From a virus, in the IMG/VR virus record IMGVR_UViG_3300044980_000010, positions 39,947 through 103,946 of that record: a stretch of 64,000 nucleotides of DNA. One strand, 5' to 3'. Every line of letters begins with the position of its first letter. Within the stretch, counting starts at the first letter, position 1. The position numbers and the translations under genes were made by a program. Below the pieces are notes generated by a model. The model was given only the letters and a program-made list of their open reading frames with translations, did no database searches and was not told the DNA's origin. Shown piece by piece: positions 57,639-63,818 of the stretch.

Positions 57639-58088
57639 TTACAGTTTCTTGAACACATTGACTGCGCCGTCAAACACGTACTCGGCTTTGCTGAGACCGT
57701 ACTTCACGAACAGGTTCTCCACAAACTCCGTGTAGGCTTTCGACTTTGCATCCGCGATCTTCTGGAGGCGCTGGATTTCCATCTGCGCTTTCAGGAACTC
57801 CAGTTCCGCTTCACGAAGGAACAACTTCTCATCCGTGACGACGTTGACCAGAGCGGCCTTCACTTTCTCTTCGACCTTCTCTACAACCGCGACTGCTTCG
57901 CCTTCGACTTTCTTGGCTTCGGCCACAACGGCTGCGGCTACGGTCTTCACTTCGCCTTCAGCGGCTGCGACGGTTCCTTCTACGGCCTTTTCGACTTCGC
58001 TGGTCTTCGTTTCAACTTCAGTCTCGACGGTTTTGACTTCTCCGGCGACGGCTGCTTCTGCTGCCTTCACTTCGGTTTCGATGCTCAT
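57639..58088 (-). CDS. Glu/Val/Ala coiled-coil protein
   Basis: 149 aa (leader AGGAGACTCAG). Residues 1-85 are a repetitive helix of Glu, Val, Ala and Lys (EVKTVETEVETKTSEVEKAV...), likely a long amphipathic or coiled-coil rod; the C-terminal 60 residues are a normal helical domain (LREAELEFLKAQMEIQRLQK). Could be a head-assembly or DNA-condensing protein; no family recognised. Confidence 0.6.
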   Translation of the reverse strand: MSIETEVKAAEAAVAGEVKTVETEVETKTSEVEKAVEGTVAAAEGEVKTVAAAVVAEAKKVEGEAVAVVEKVEEKVKAALVNVVTDEKLFLREAELEFLKAQMEIQRLQKIADAKSKAYTEFVENLFVKYGLSKAEYVFDGAVNVFKKL

Positions 58089-58109
58089 TCTGAGTCTCCT
58101 TGTGTTTTA

Positions 58110-58526
58110 TTAGAAGAGCGTAACGCCCTTCCGTACCGCACCTTTCCTGAACAAACCCCGTGCAGTAAGGGTCTCGTGCCAATCTGAAAACGCTTTTCCG
58201 TGCTCGTCGCGGTTGTCTGTCGCAACATGTACCATCTCGTGCGCCAGAGTGTTAAGGACTGCGGTGAGTCCGGGGTTCTTAGGTTTGCTGATCACGATGA
58301 TCCATTTGTGTCGGCCTTCTCCCGGCCACAGCCACCCGAAGTATTTCTTATCACAGCCTTCTTCTTCAAGGTTGTCTTGCTCGTTCGCCCAGCGCACGCA
58401 TACGTTGCTTGGCAATACGTCGAAGAAAAATCTGTGCCTGATGAGGTTGTACCAACGCTTGAGACTTTTAGTGGATCGCACTGCTCTGTCCCCAGCCCAC
58501 AGCGTCTTCGACGCATTCGGGTCCAT
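58110..58526 (-). CDS. SprT-like zinc metalloprotease
   Basis: 138 aa from ATG 58526; a GTG at 58544 lies inside the terminator stem and is rejected. HEMVH at 96-100 with H109 (DNRDEHGKAF) is the H-E-x-x-H...H metal site of the SprT/Wss1-like family, and RWYNLIRHRFF near residue 25 matches its N-terminal helix. SprT-type proteins cut DNA-protein crosslinks or act in unknown host processes. The gene begins only ten bases after the intrinsic terminator of the RNA unit. Confidence 0.8.
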   Translation of the reverse strand: MDPNASKTLWAGDRAVRSTKSLKRWYNLIRHRFFFDVLPSNVCVRWANEQDNLEEEGCDKKYFGWLWPGEGRHKWIIVISKPKNPGLTAVLNTLAHEMVHVATDNRDEHGKAFSDWHETLTARGLFRKGAVRKGVTLF

Positions 58527-58535
58527 AAACGACAA

Positions 58536-58561
58536 AACCCACACCTCGAAAGGTGTGGGTT
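58536..58561 (-). terminator. Intrinsic terminator of the tRNA/ncRNA unit
   Basis: AACCCACACCT (58536-58546) and AGGTGTGGGTT (58551-58561) form an 11-bp stem around a 4-base loop. On the - strand TTTTGTCGTTT-like sequence follows at once. It marks the 3' end of the RNA unit that begins near 60297. Some read-through into the SprT and terminase genes is possible, as no other strong promoter was seen upstream of them. Confidence 0.88.
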
Positions 58562-59076
58562 AGATTTGTTACGCAAAGGAGATCGCTTTCGCGCCCTCCA
58601 AGCTAAGAATGTTTCCTGTTACCAGCCAGAGGTGCTTCGCCAGCACTTGGTCTCACATAGTTTTCGGGACAGGGTACTCCCGATAGGAGAGTGACTAACG
58701 GCTCTGCGCGAACTCTTTGCGGATACGCCGCGTGAGGATCGCTGCCGCTTCATCTCAACGCCCTTTCGTACGCTCCGGGTCCAGAGCACAGATTCAGTTG
58801 GCCTCGGCGGAATCTTTACGCCTTGTGCAGCACCGTGGGTGATCTTTCCCAGCAACTGCTGCGTGCATGCTTACGGTGAACCGAGGTTAGCTCCTGCCGG
58901 AGTATCGACTGTCACTCAACATGCTTGCGCGTTCATCACGCGACTTTCGATGTATGCCTCTACCTCGGAGTGAGGTGCGTGCCAGACTACACCAACATCG
59001 AATATCTTTGGGAGCCGATTGCTCGACTGTTGCCTCCTTTGCTTTCGCATTGGACCCACTCTTGGTACTAAACTTT
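58562..59076 (-). ncRNA. Structured noncoding region B (large RNA candidate, 3' part)
   Basis: 515 bases without a convincing gene on either strand (the only frame, 78 codons from a TTG, has no Shine-Dalgarno). It is full of short GC hairpins on the - strand: GCGG/CCGC (58719-58731), GGAG-CGC-GAAA-GCG-CTCC with a GNRA loop (58578-58599), CCTC/GAGG, CTCC/GGAG, CGCG/CGCG and GCAGCA/TGCTGC. The tract ends directly at the intrinsic terminator. Candidate for a large ornate RNA of the GOLLD or ROOL type; a covariance-model search is needed to name it. Confidence 0.6.
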
Positions 59077-59152
59077 TGGCTGGCCCCAGAGGTCTCGAAC
59101 CTCCACCACACGTGTTAACAGCACGTTGCTCTGCCGATTAAGCTAGAGGCCA
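59077..59152 (-). tRNA. tRNA-Asn (GTT)
   Basis: Acceptor TGGCCTC/GGGGCCA, D-arm GCTT...GAGC, anticodon arm ACGTG-CTGTTAA-CACGT (anticodon GTT), T-loop TTCGAGA, discriminator G and encoded CCA. The stop codon of the HNH gene (59143-59145) lies inside its positions 8-10, so the two genes overlap by 10 bases. Confidence 0.93.
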
Positions 59153-59439
59153 TCCTCTACTTCACGATGACAGTTCGCGCAGATAAGAACACATTTCTTC
59201 GCCTCTGCTAAAAGTCTGGACCAACTGTAGGTCAAGCCCTCAGAGCATATCGCAAAAGATTTGTCTTCAGGATTCGTGTGATGAAACTCCAGTGCTCTCC
59301 AACACCTGCTATATCCACAGATGCTGCATTTGCCACCGAACAGTTCCTTCAACTTCCTAATCTTGTTCTTCCTCCACCGCTGAACGTTCTCAGTCAACTT
59401 CTTTTTCTGTTCAGGTGAAGAATCTTTCCATCTAGACAT
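59143..59439 (-). CDS. Small HNH endonuclease within the RNA unit
   Basis: 98 aa. GGKCSICGYSRCWRALEFHH, TNPEDKSF, then CVLICANCHREVED: the C-x2-C...H-H...N...C-x2-C-H pattern of a compact HNH nuclease. The N-terminus is basic. Its start codon lies in a stem (CATCGAA/TTCGATG), which may control translation. Such genes are commonly parasitic elements in tRNAs or introns; here it separates the two structured RNA tracts and ends inside tRNA-Asn. Confidence 0.85.
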   Translation of the reverse strand: MSRWKDSSPEQKKKLTENVQRWRKNKIRKLKELFGGKCSICGYSRCWRALEFHHTNPEDKSFAICSEGLTYSWSRLLAEAKKCVLICANCHREVEDGL

Positions 59440-59798
59440 CGAAACACCTTTCTTCGATGCCTGCCGTCACAGCCACTCGGTTTGAGTCCGAGAACTCACC
59501 ACGCTCCGTTCGTTAGTCGGAGCACTTCAATCTTTGGTCGGCTGGGCGAGGGGCGTGTCTCGCATACGTCCGGCCCATCGCCGGATGCTTACCACATATT
59601 CAGCTACTCAGCCGTCATAAACTTTATCGGTGGATTATTGTACCGTTCGCCACCGTTGACGTGTTTTCCCCTGTCCGCACAGGGCCGCTTAGGTATACAC
59701 GCTTGCAACTCAAACTCTGCCTCGCCTCCTCACGGACTGGCTGGGCGTCAGGCTTCGGCTATGGCGCTTTCACGCGAGCCGTCTGAAGCTAAGACATC
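59440..59798 (-). ncRNA. Structured noncoding region A (large RNA candidate, 5' part)
   Basis: 359 bases without a gene, directly after the 5' half of the permuted tRNA. - strand hairpins include CGGCT-CGC...GCG...AGCCG, CCCTGT-GCGG-ACAGGG, CGGTGG/CCACCG, GCAT-TCCGGC...GCCGGA-ATGC, GCGAG/CTCGC, GCTCCG/CGGAGC and CTCGG-ACTCAAA-CCGAG. CGCCCAGCC occurs twice. I could not build a group I intron core (P, Q, R, S elements) from it. RNA identity unknown. Confidence 0.6.
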
Positions 59799-59923
59799 AA
59801 GGGGAATGCTCTACCAGACTGAGCTACGTCGCGCATCCGCGAGTCCGCGTTGCTCTCGCTTTAACGGGAGACATTGGATGCTGGAGGCGACGACAGGATT
59901 TGAACCTGCGACCTTTCCCAGAT
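59799..59923 (-). tRNA. Circularly permuted tRNA (3' half precedes 5' half)
   Basis: On the - strand the first part (59923-59882) reads ATCT-GGGAA, AGGTC, T-arm GCAGG-TTCAAAT-CCTGT, CGTCGCC, T, CCA: a complete tRNA 3' half. A 48-base linker follows, and then (59833-59799) CGCGACG-TA, D-arm GCTC-AGTCTGGTA-GAGC, A, TTCCC-CTT: a complete 5' half. GCGACG pairs with CGTCGC (position 1-72 is C-C) and TTCCC with GGGAA. The linker closes itself by GCATCC/GGATGC and GCGAG/CTCGC. If the break is sealed by joining CTT to ATCT, the loop is CTTATCT (anticodon TAT). GACCA-GAAA-TGGTC-AACG precedes the 3' half. Confidence 0.72.
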
Positions 59924-59947
59924 CGTTGACCATTTCTGGTCGAACTT

Positions 59948-60021
59948 TGGTGGACCCTAAGGGAATCGAACCCATATTCGCCGCGTGCAAGGCGGCAGTC
60001 CTCCCGTTAAACGAAAGGCCC
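59948..60021 (-). tRNA. tRNA-Ala (TGC)
   Basis: Acceptor GGGCCTT/AGGGTCC, anticodon arm GCCGC-CTTGCAC-GCGGC (anticodon TGC), T-loop TTCGATT, discriminator A and encoded CCA. D-stem GTTT/GGAC uses wobble pairs. Only 24 bases separate its CCA end from the permuted tRNA. Confidence 0.9.
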
Positions 60022-60304
60022 ACGTGTAAACTTTTAATGAGTGCGCGACGAAGGCCGCTAGGGCAACAACGTCGCGCTCCTCGGTGCATCTATGTCGTAT
60101 GCGTCTCTTTGGTTGCGCTAGACTGATGCAAACTTTGGACGTGGCGGCTTGTTGCGCCGCCTGCTGTACAGCTACGTCTCAGTGATCTCTATGCCGGGGC
60201 CTCACTACTCTGAAAGGAGAATGACAGAGGAGACCCCGGCGTGCTTCGCGGCATTACGCCGCAGGTGCGGAAGAGAACTTGGCCGTGTTTTTCGGCTCAC
60301 ATCC
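60022..60304 (-). ncRNA. Structured leader of the RNA unit
   Basis: From the predicted start near 60297 to tRNA-Ala no gene is evident. Hairpins: GCGGC-ATTAC-GCCGC (60048 side apart, at 60248-60262), GCCGGGG/CCCCGGC (60193-60240), GGCGGC-TTGTTGC-GCCGCC (60143-60161) and GCGCGACG/CGTCGCGC (60043-60077). The octamer GCGCGACG is the same one that opens the 5' half of the permuted tRNA. Confidence 0.5.
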
Positions 60305-60333
60305 AGTATACAGCCAGCCACCATCATTGTCAA
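60305..60333 (-). promoter_or_regulatory. Sigma70 promoter of the tRNA/ncRNA unit
   Basis: TTGACA (60333-60328), a 17-base spacer and TATACT (60310-60305) on the - strand, identical in boxes and spacing to the promoter at 17455-17483. It faces tRNA-Ala, the permuted tRNA and the structured RNA, and is divergent to the + strand promoter at 60474. Confidence 0.9.
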
Positions 60334-60473
60334 GCACAAAGTTTCTCAGGTTGAGACATGTCGGCGGCGCAGGATATTTCGGACATGCTTTTTAGGACCG
60401 CAGCGTTTATTTTCAATGACTTGTGTGAACCATCTCGACCGTAAGTCTGCGTTCTAAAGAACTTAACCCCGGT
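60334..60473. other. Control region between divergent promoters
   Basis: About 140 bases between the two -35 boxes. GACATGTC and a nearby GGACATG form a partial repeat around 60354-60390. No gene. Candidate site for a regulator that switches between the RNA unit and the replication genes. Confidence 0.4.
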
Positions 60474-60502
60474 TTGACAGGTTGGGAAACGCATGATACT
60501 CT
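60474..60502 (+). promoter_or_regulatory. Probable sigma70 promoter for the DNA polymerase operon
   Basis: TTGACA (60474-60479), a 17-base spacer ending in TGA (extended -10 form TG-n) and TACTCT (60497-60502). The -35 is perfect, the -10 weaker. It faces the small basic gene and the DNA polymerase. Confidence 0.65.
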
Positions 60503-60543
60503 AATCCTGTCCCTCCCCGGCAGACACTATGCATGTACTAGCA

Positions 60544-60565
60544 GGGTCATAACTTAGACCCTTTT
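60544..60565 (+). terminator. Possible attenuator in the polymerase leader
   Basis: GGGTC (60544-60548) and GACCC (60557-60561) with an 8-base loop, followed by TTTT. It lies between the promoter and the first gene, so a weak attenuator is possible. The stem has only five pairs. Confidence 0.35.
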
Positions 60566-60641
60566 GAACCCTTTATTATCAATCTGTTAGAGGATTACTG
60601 GGATTGCTAAGTCATTGAAAGGAAAGGCAACATATAAGCTG

Positions 60642-60881
60642 ATGACTGCAAAAGAGCGGCAAACCCGCAGCAAACACAGGCAGAAGCTGGGATTGAAGCT
60701 GGCTCTCTGGCGGCAGCGCGTGAAGGACATGGAAGTCGCGCTAGCCCGAGGTGCGCCGGACGCTGCAAAGAAGATGGCCTTCTGTCGGCAGGAACAGGCG
60801 AAGGCCGAGAAGGCCCTGAGAAATCTCGAAGTCGGTGTCCGGCTCCAGCGCGTCTGGGCTAGCGGAACTTCCGACATGTGA
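60642..60881 (+). CDS. Small basic helical protein
   Basis: 79 aa from ATG 60642; a TTG nine codons upstream (60615) is an alternative, and neither has an ideal Shine-Dalgarno. Very basic and helical (KERQTRSKHRQKLGLKLALW, RQEQAKAEKALRNLEVGVRL), so nucleic-acid binding is likely. First gene of the DNA polymerase operon. The 19-bp palindrome begins two bases after its stop. Confidence 0.5.
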   Translation: MTAKERQTRSKHRQKLGLKLALWRQRVKDMEVALARGAPDAAKKMAFCRQEQAKAEKALRNLEVGVRLQRVWASGTSDM

Positions 60882-60883
60882 TC

Positions 60884-60902
60884 CGTCCCCAACTTGGGGA
60901 CG
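60884..60902. repeat. 19-bp perfect palindrome, copy 2
   Basis: CGTCCCCAACTTGGGGACG, identical to 14442-14460, again two bases after a stop codon and in the same orientation to the gene it follows. It sits in the 74-base gap before the DNA polymerase start. Confidence 0.9.
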
Positions 60903-60955
60903 CATACCCACCCACACCATTTCCCAAAAGTCAACTAGGAGTGTACAATAACTGC

Positions 60956-63571
60956 ATGCCCGAACTTGTGAAACAACTGCGTGCGCTTGATTTGAGCACA
61001 CTGCAACCTCATCTCAATGTGACTGTTATCCATGATGAGGCAGGACTGCTGTTGCTGAAGGATTACATCGCTCGTAAAAGAGCGAAGGGAGATTTTGCAC
61101 TGGGCCTCGATACTGAGACCAACATGTGCGACGACTTCTGGTTTCGACGTGTACGTACAATCCAGATTGGTGATCGAGAAGAGCAGTTCGTAATCGACCT
61201 CTTGAGTTTTGCGAAGACCAAAGAAAGATTGATGGCTACGCAGGGAGAATACGGCGTTAACTGCGCCGGGGTGTACGATGCGATCTTTGCTGTGCTTGAC
61301 CCAGTGTTGTGCGGCGACGAGTTCCTGAAAGTTGGGCAGAACCTTTCATTTGAGTACATGGTGTTCTGGTTCAACTTTGGAAAACGCATCTGGCATCTGT
61401 ACTCGACAGATTTTGCAGAGCGCGTGATTCAAGCTGGCACGATCTCTCTGAAGAAGATGGCTGAGTTCTCCATGGCGTCTATCGCCGCTCGTCACTTTGG
61501 CCTGCTGATCGACAAGACCGAGCAGGAAGGTTTCGATCTGGAAACCCCGCTGACTCAGAAGCAGATCGACTACGCTGCATTCGACGTTCGCTTTCCTCAC
61601 GCCATGCGTCAGGCACAAGTGAACATTATGACTGCGGACCAACTGCTCACTACCGCGCAGATCGAGAACGATGCGCTGGGCACGTTCGCAGACATGCATC
61701 TCAACGGTCAGAACTTGGACGACGAACGCTGGAAGCTGCGTATTCAGCACACAGTGGAGCGCCGCGTCGAAGAGTTAAAGATTCTCGATGCTGGGTTCAT
61801 GCCTATTGTGGGCAACAAGCACAACCAAATCGACGAGCCGGAGATCGAACGGCGTTACAAGCATTGGAAGGAAGACTTCGAGTTGCCAACGCAGCAAGAA
61901 GTTGACCTTGCTGCCCAGAAACGACTGGAACCAGACAAAACGAAGAAGGCCGAGATTGGCTTGCTCTTGAAGGCAGAGGAAAAGAAACGCGCCGCCGAGA
62001 AAGCAAAAGCCCGTGAGTCGTACAGCGAACTCAGCAAGGCTCGCACCAAAGTGAACAACAAGTTGGAGTCGTGCGAGGGCGAAGCCTACATCAACTACGA
62101 CTCACGAGATCAGTTGCTCGCGGCATTGCAACAGATGCTGGGAATGCGAACGATCAAGGACACGACGGACGATACGCTGCTGCGTTTCAACGACCGACCG
62201 TTGATCCAGACTCTCAGAAAATACAAGAAGGGAAAAAAGGATACAGGCACCTACGGGTTGCAGTGGACTCAGCGTTGGATTACGAAGCCTCTGTCAAAAG
62301 AAGGCTGGCGTCACCCAATCGACGGTCGCCTGCATTGTTTGTTCAATCAGCTTGAGGCTGAAACCGGACGCACATCTTCATCGAAGCCTAACGCGCAGAA
62401 CTTGCCGAAGGACGATGAGGTTCGCGCATGTTTCATCTGCGATCCTCCAAACCCCCTGATTCGTGTTTCTGTATGCCACGATGCGGACACGTATTTGGTC
62501 GATAGCAAGTACACTTGCACAGTGTGTAAGGAATACTGCGATACCAAAGACGAAGAGATGTGTATCGTCACGTGCGACATGTCTGGTGCCGAACTCCGCA
62601 TCATTGCGGAACTGGCGCAAGCTAAGACATGGATTATGGCCTTCAACAAGGGCTGGGACGTTCACTCTGTTTCCACGGAGATTCTGGAGCCGGAGAAGTG
62701 GCCTGCACTTGCTTGCAAAGGTGGAGAGAAGTTCTTCGACAAGGAGAAGGGCAAAGAAGTGACTTTGCCGCCCTGCGCCTACTATGCCTTAGATGGCAAC
62801 GGCGAGATGAAGCGGCAGAAGTGCAAGTGCCCTGAGCACGGAGAACTGCGCCAGAAAACAAAGTCCATCAACTTCCTACTGTGCTACGGTGGTGGTCCTG
62901 ATGCGCTGGCTGATGAACTTGGGATCACCGTAGACGCTGCAAAAGAACTGATGCGCCAGCACGAGGTGGCATTCCCCGATGTCTGGGGATACCTAGAACG
63001 TTCTGGTCGTCTGGCTCAACAAGAAAAGCAAGCGCGTGACATGTTTGGTCGCCGCCGCTCATTCCCAACTCCTACCGAGGAGATGGCGAAGGAGTGGTTT
63101 GAAGCTGAGAACGAAGAGAAGCTGAGACTGCCGGAGGAATCCGCAGCCCAGAACGTCTTCAACTTCAAAGCTGCTCAGTTGCGCGAGCCTACGAAGGAAG
63201 AGGAATACAAGCTGACGCACCGTTCTCCTGATTACAAGGAGATCAAGTGGGGAATCCGAGCACTCATCGGCTCCATTGGGCGTCGTGGAAAGAATCACTG
63301 CATTCAGGGAACGAATGCATCCATCATCAAACGCGCCATGGGATGTGGTTTTGACAAAGACCACAAGCCTTACTTGTGGCACACACTACCGCAGTTCCGC
63401 GCAAAGGTGCAGAACATGGTTCACGACGAACTGGTCATCGGGTGCCCAAAGAGATTCGGGAAGCTGGTGGCAGAACTCATCGCAGATGCATTCAAACGCG
63501 CTGCTGCTGAGGTCATGCATCAAGTAGTGATGGAAGCTGACTACCACATCGCAAATCGCTGGATGAAATAG
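60956..63571 (+). CDS. Family A DNA polymerase with 3'-5' exonuclease domain
   Basis: 871 aa from ATG 60956 (AGGAG at 60937-60941; the nearer GTG is too close to it). Exonuclease: GLDTETN (DxE, about residue 52), GQNLSFEYMVFW and a Y-A-A-F-D-V motif near 205. Polymerase: motif A CDMSGAELR near 542, motif B KSINFLLCYGGG near 637 and motif C VHDELV near 822. This is the phage replicase. The middle (residues ~270-400) is an insert with charged helical sequence, longer than in E. coli Pol I. A Cys-containing stretch (FICDPP, TVCKEYC) precedes motif A. Confidence 0.96.
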   Translation: MPELVKQLRALDLSTLQPHLNVTVIHDEAGLLLLKDYIARKRAKGDFALGLDTETNMCDDFWFRRVRTIQIGDREEQFVIDLLSFAKTKERLMATQGEYGVNCAGVYDAIFAVLDPVLCGDEFLKVGQNLSFEYMVFWFNFGKRIWHLYSTDFAERVIQAGTISLKKMAEFSMASIAARHFGLLIDKTEQEGFDLETPLTQKQIDYAAFDVRFPHAMRQAQVNIMTADQLLTTAQIENDALGTFADMHLNGQNLDDERWKLRIQHTVERRVEELKILDAGFMPIVGNKHNQIDEPEIERRYKHWKEDFELPTQQEVDLAAQKRLEPDKTKKAEIGLLLKAEEKKRAAEKAKARESYSELSKARTKVNNKLESCEGEAYINYDSRDQLLAALQQMLGMRTIKDTTDDTLLRFNDRPLIQTLRKYKKGKKDTGTYGLQWTQRWITKPLSKEGWRHPIDGRLHCLFNQLEAETGRTSSSKPNAQNLPKDDEVRACFICDPPNPLIRVSVCHDADTYLVDSKYTCTVCKEYCDTKDEEMCIVTCDMSGAELRIIAELAQAKTWIMAFNKGWDVHSVSTEILEPEKWPALACKGGEKFFDKEKGKEVTLPPCAYYALDGNGEMKRQKCKCPEHGELRQKTKSINFLLCYGGGPDALADELGITVDAAKELMRQHEVAFPDVWGYLERSGRLAQQEKQARDMFGRRRSFPTPTEEMAKEWFEAENEEKLRLPEESAAQNVFNFKAAQLREPTKEEEYKLTHRSPDYKEIKWGIRALIGSIGRRGKNHCIQGTNASIIKRAMGCGFDKDHKPYLWHTLPQFRAKVQNMVHDELVIGCPKRFGKLVAELIADAFKRAAAEVMHQVVMEADYHIANRWMK

Positions 63572-63578
63572 GAGACCC

Positions 63579-63818
63579 ATGGCCTACGTAAACTGCGCTC
63601 AATGCCCAGCACAAGCCTTCTCAACGGGAAGGTTTGTGTATCTGGGGTATTTGGAAGAGTTCCTTTGCATCTCAAAGCACAAGACCTACATCGAGAAGGA
63701 GAACCATGTCGAACGAGACTCAGTACCGGACGGAAGAGAGGGCATTGAAGGTGTTCCACAGCGATCTGGAGACGAAGCAACACTGGATCAGCCACGAGTT
63801 AGTGGCGCAGGCGATTAA
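63579..63818 (+). CDS. Small Cys-containing protein, 3' end uncertain
   Basis: GGAGACCC lies just before ATG 63579. MAYVNCAQCPAQAFSTGRFV, then EEFLCISKHKTYIEKEN: the first 42 residues look coding and hold three Cys. The rest of the 79-aa frame overlaps the MazG-like gene by 113 bases, unusual for this genome, so the true product may be shorter or frameshifted. Confidence 0.35.
   Translation: MAYVNCAQCPAQAFSTGRFVYLGYLEEFLCISKHKTYIEKENHVERDSVPDGREGIEGVPQRSGDEATLDQPRVSGAGD

Noticed and set aside
58619-58855. 78-codon - strand frame in the noncoding tract
   Set aside because: TTG start without Shine-Dalgarno, Arg/Ser-rich low-quality product, and it overlaps stable RNA hairpins.
59440-59923. 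Group I intron core in the permuted tRNA flank
   Set aside because: The splice junctions and the GAAA hairpin before the 3' half are suggestive, but I could not find matching P, Q, R and S elements or a P7 helix by eye. Kept only as a hypothesis.
59799-59923. Permuted tmRNA
   Set aside because: A canonical D-arm (AGTCTGGTA loop) and a normal anticodon stem are present, which tmRNA lacks, and no tag-peptide frame is visible nearby.
59482-60126. 214-codon + strand reading frame across the tRNA/ncRNA unit
   Set aside because: It runs antisense through tRNA-Ala and the permuted tRNA, has no Shine-Dalgarno and low-quality composition; it is a by-product of GC-rich structured RNA.
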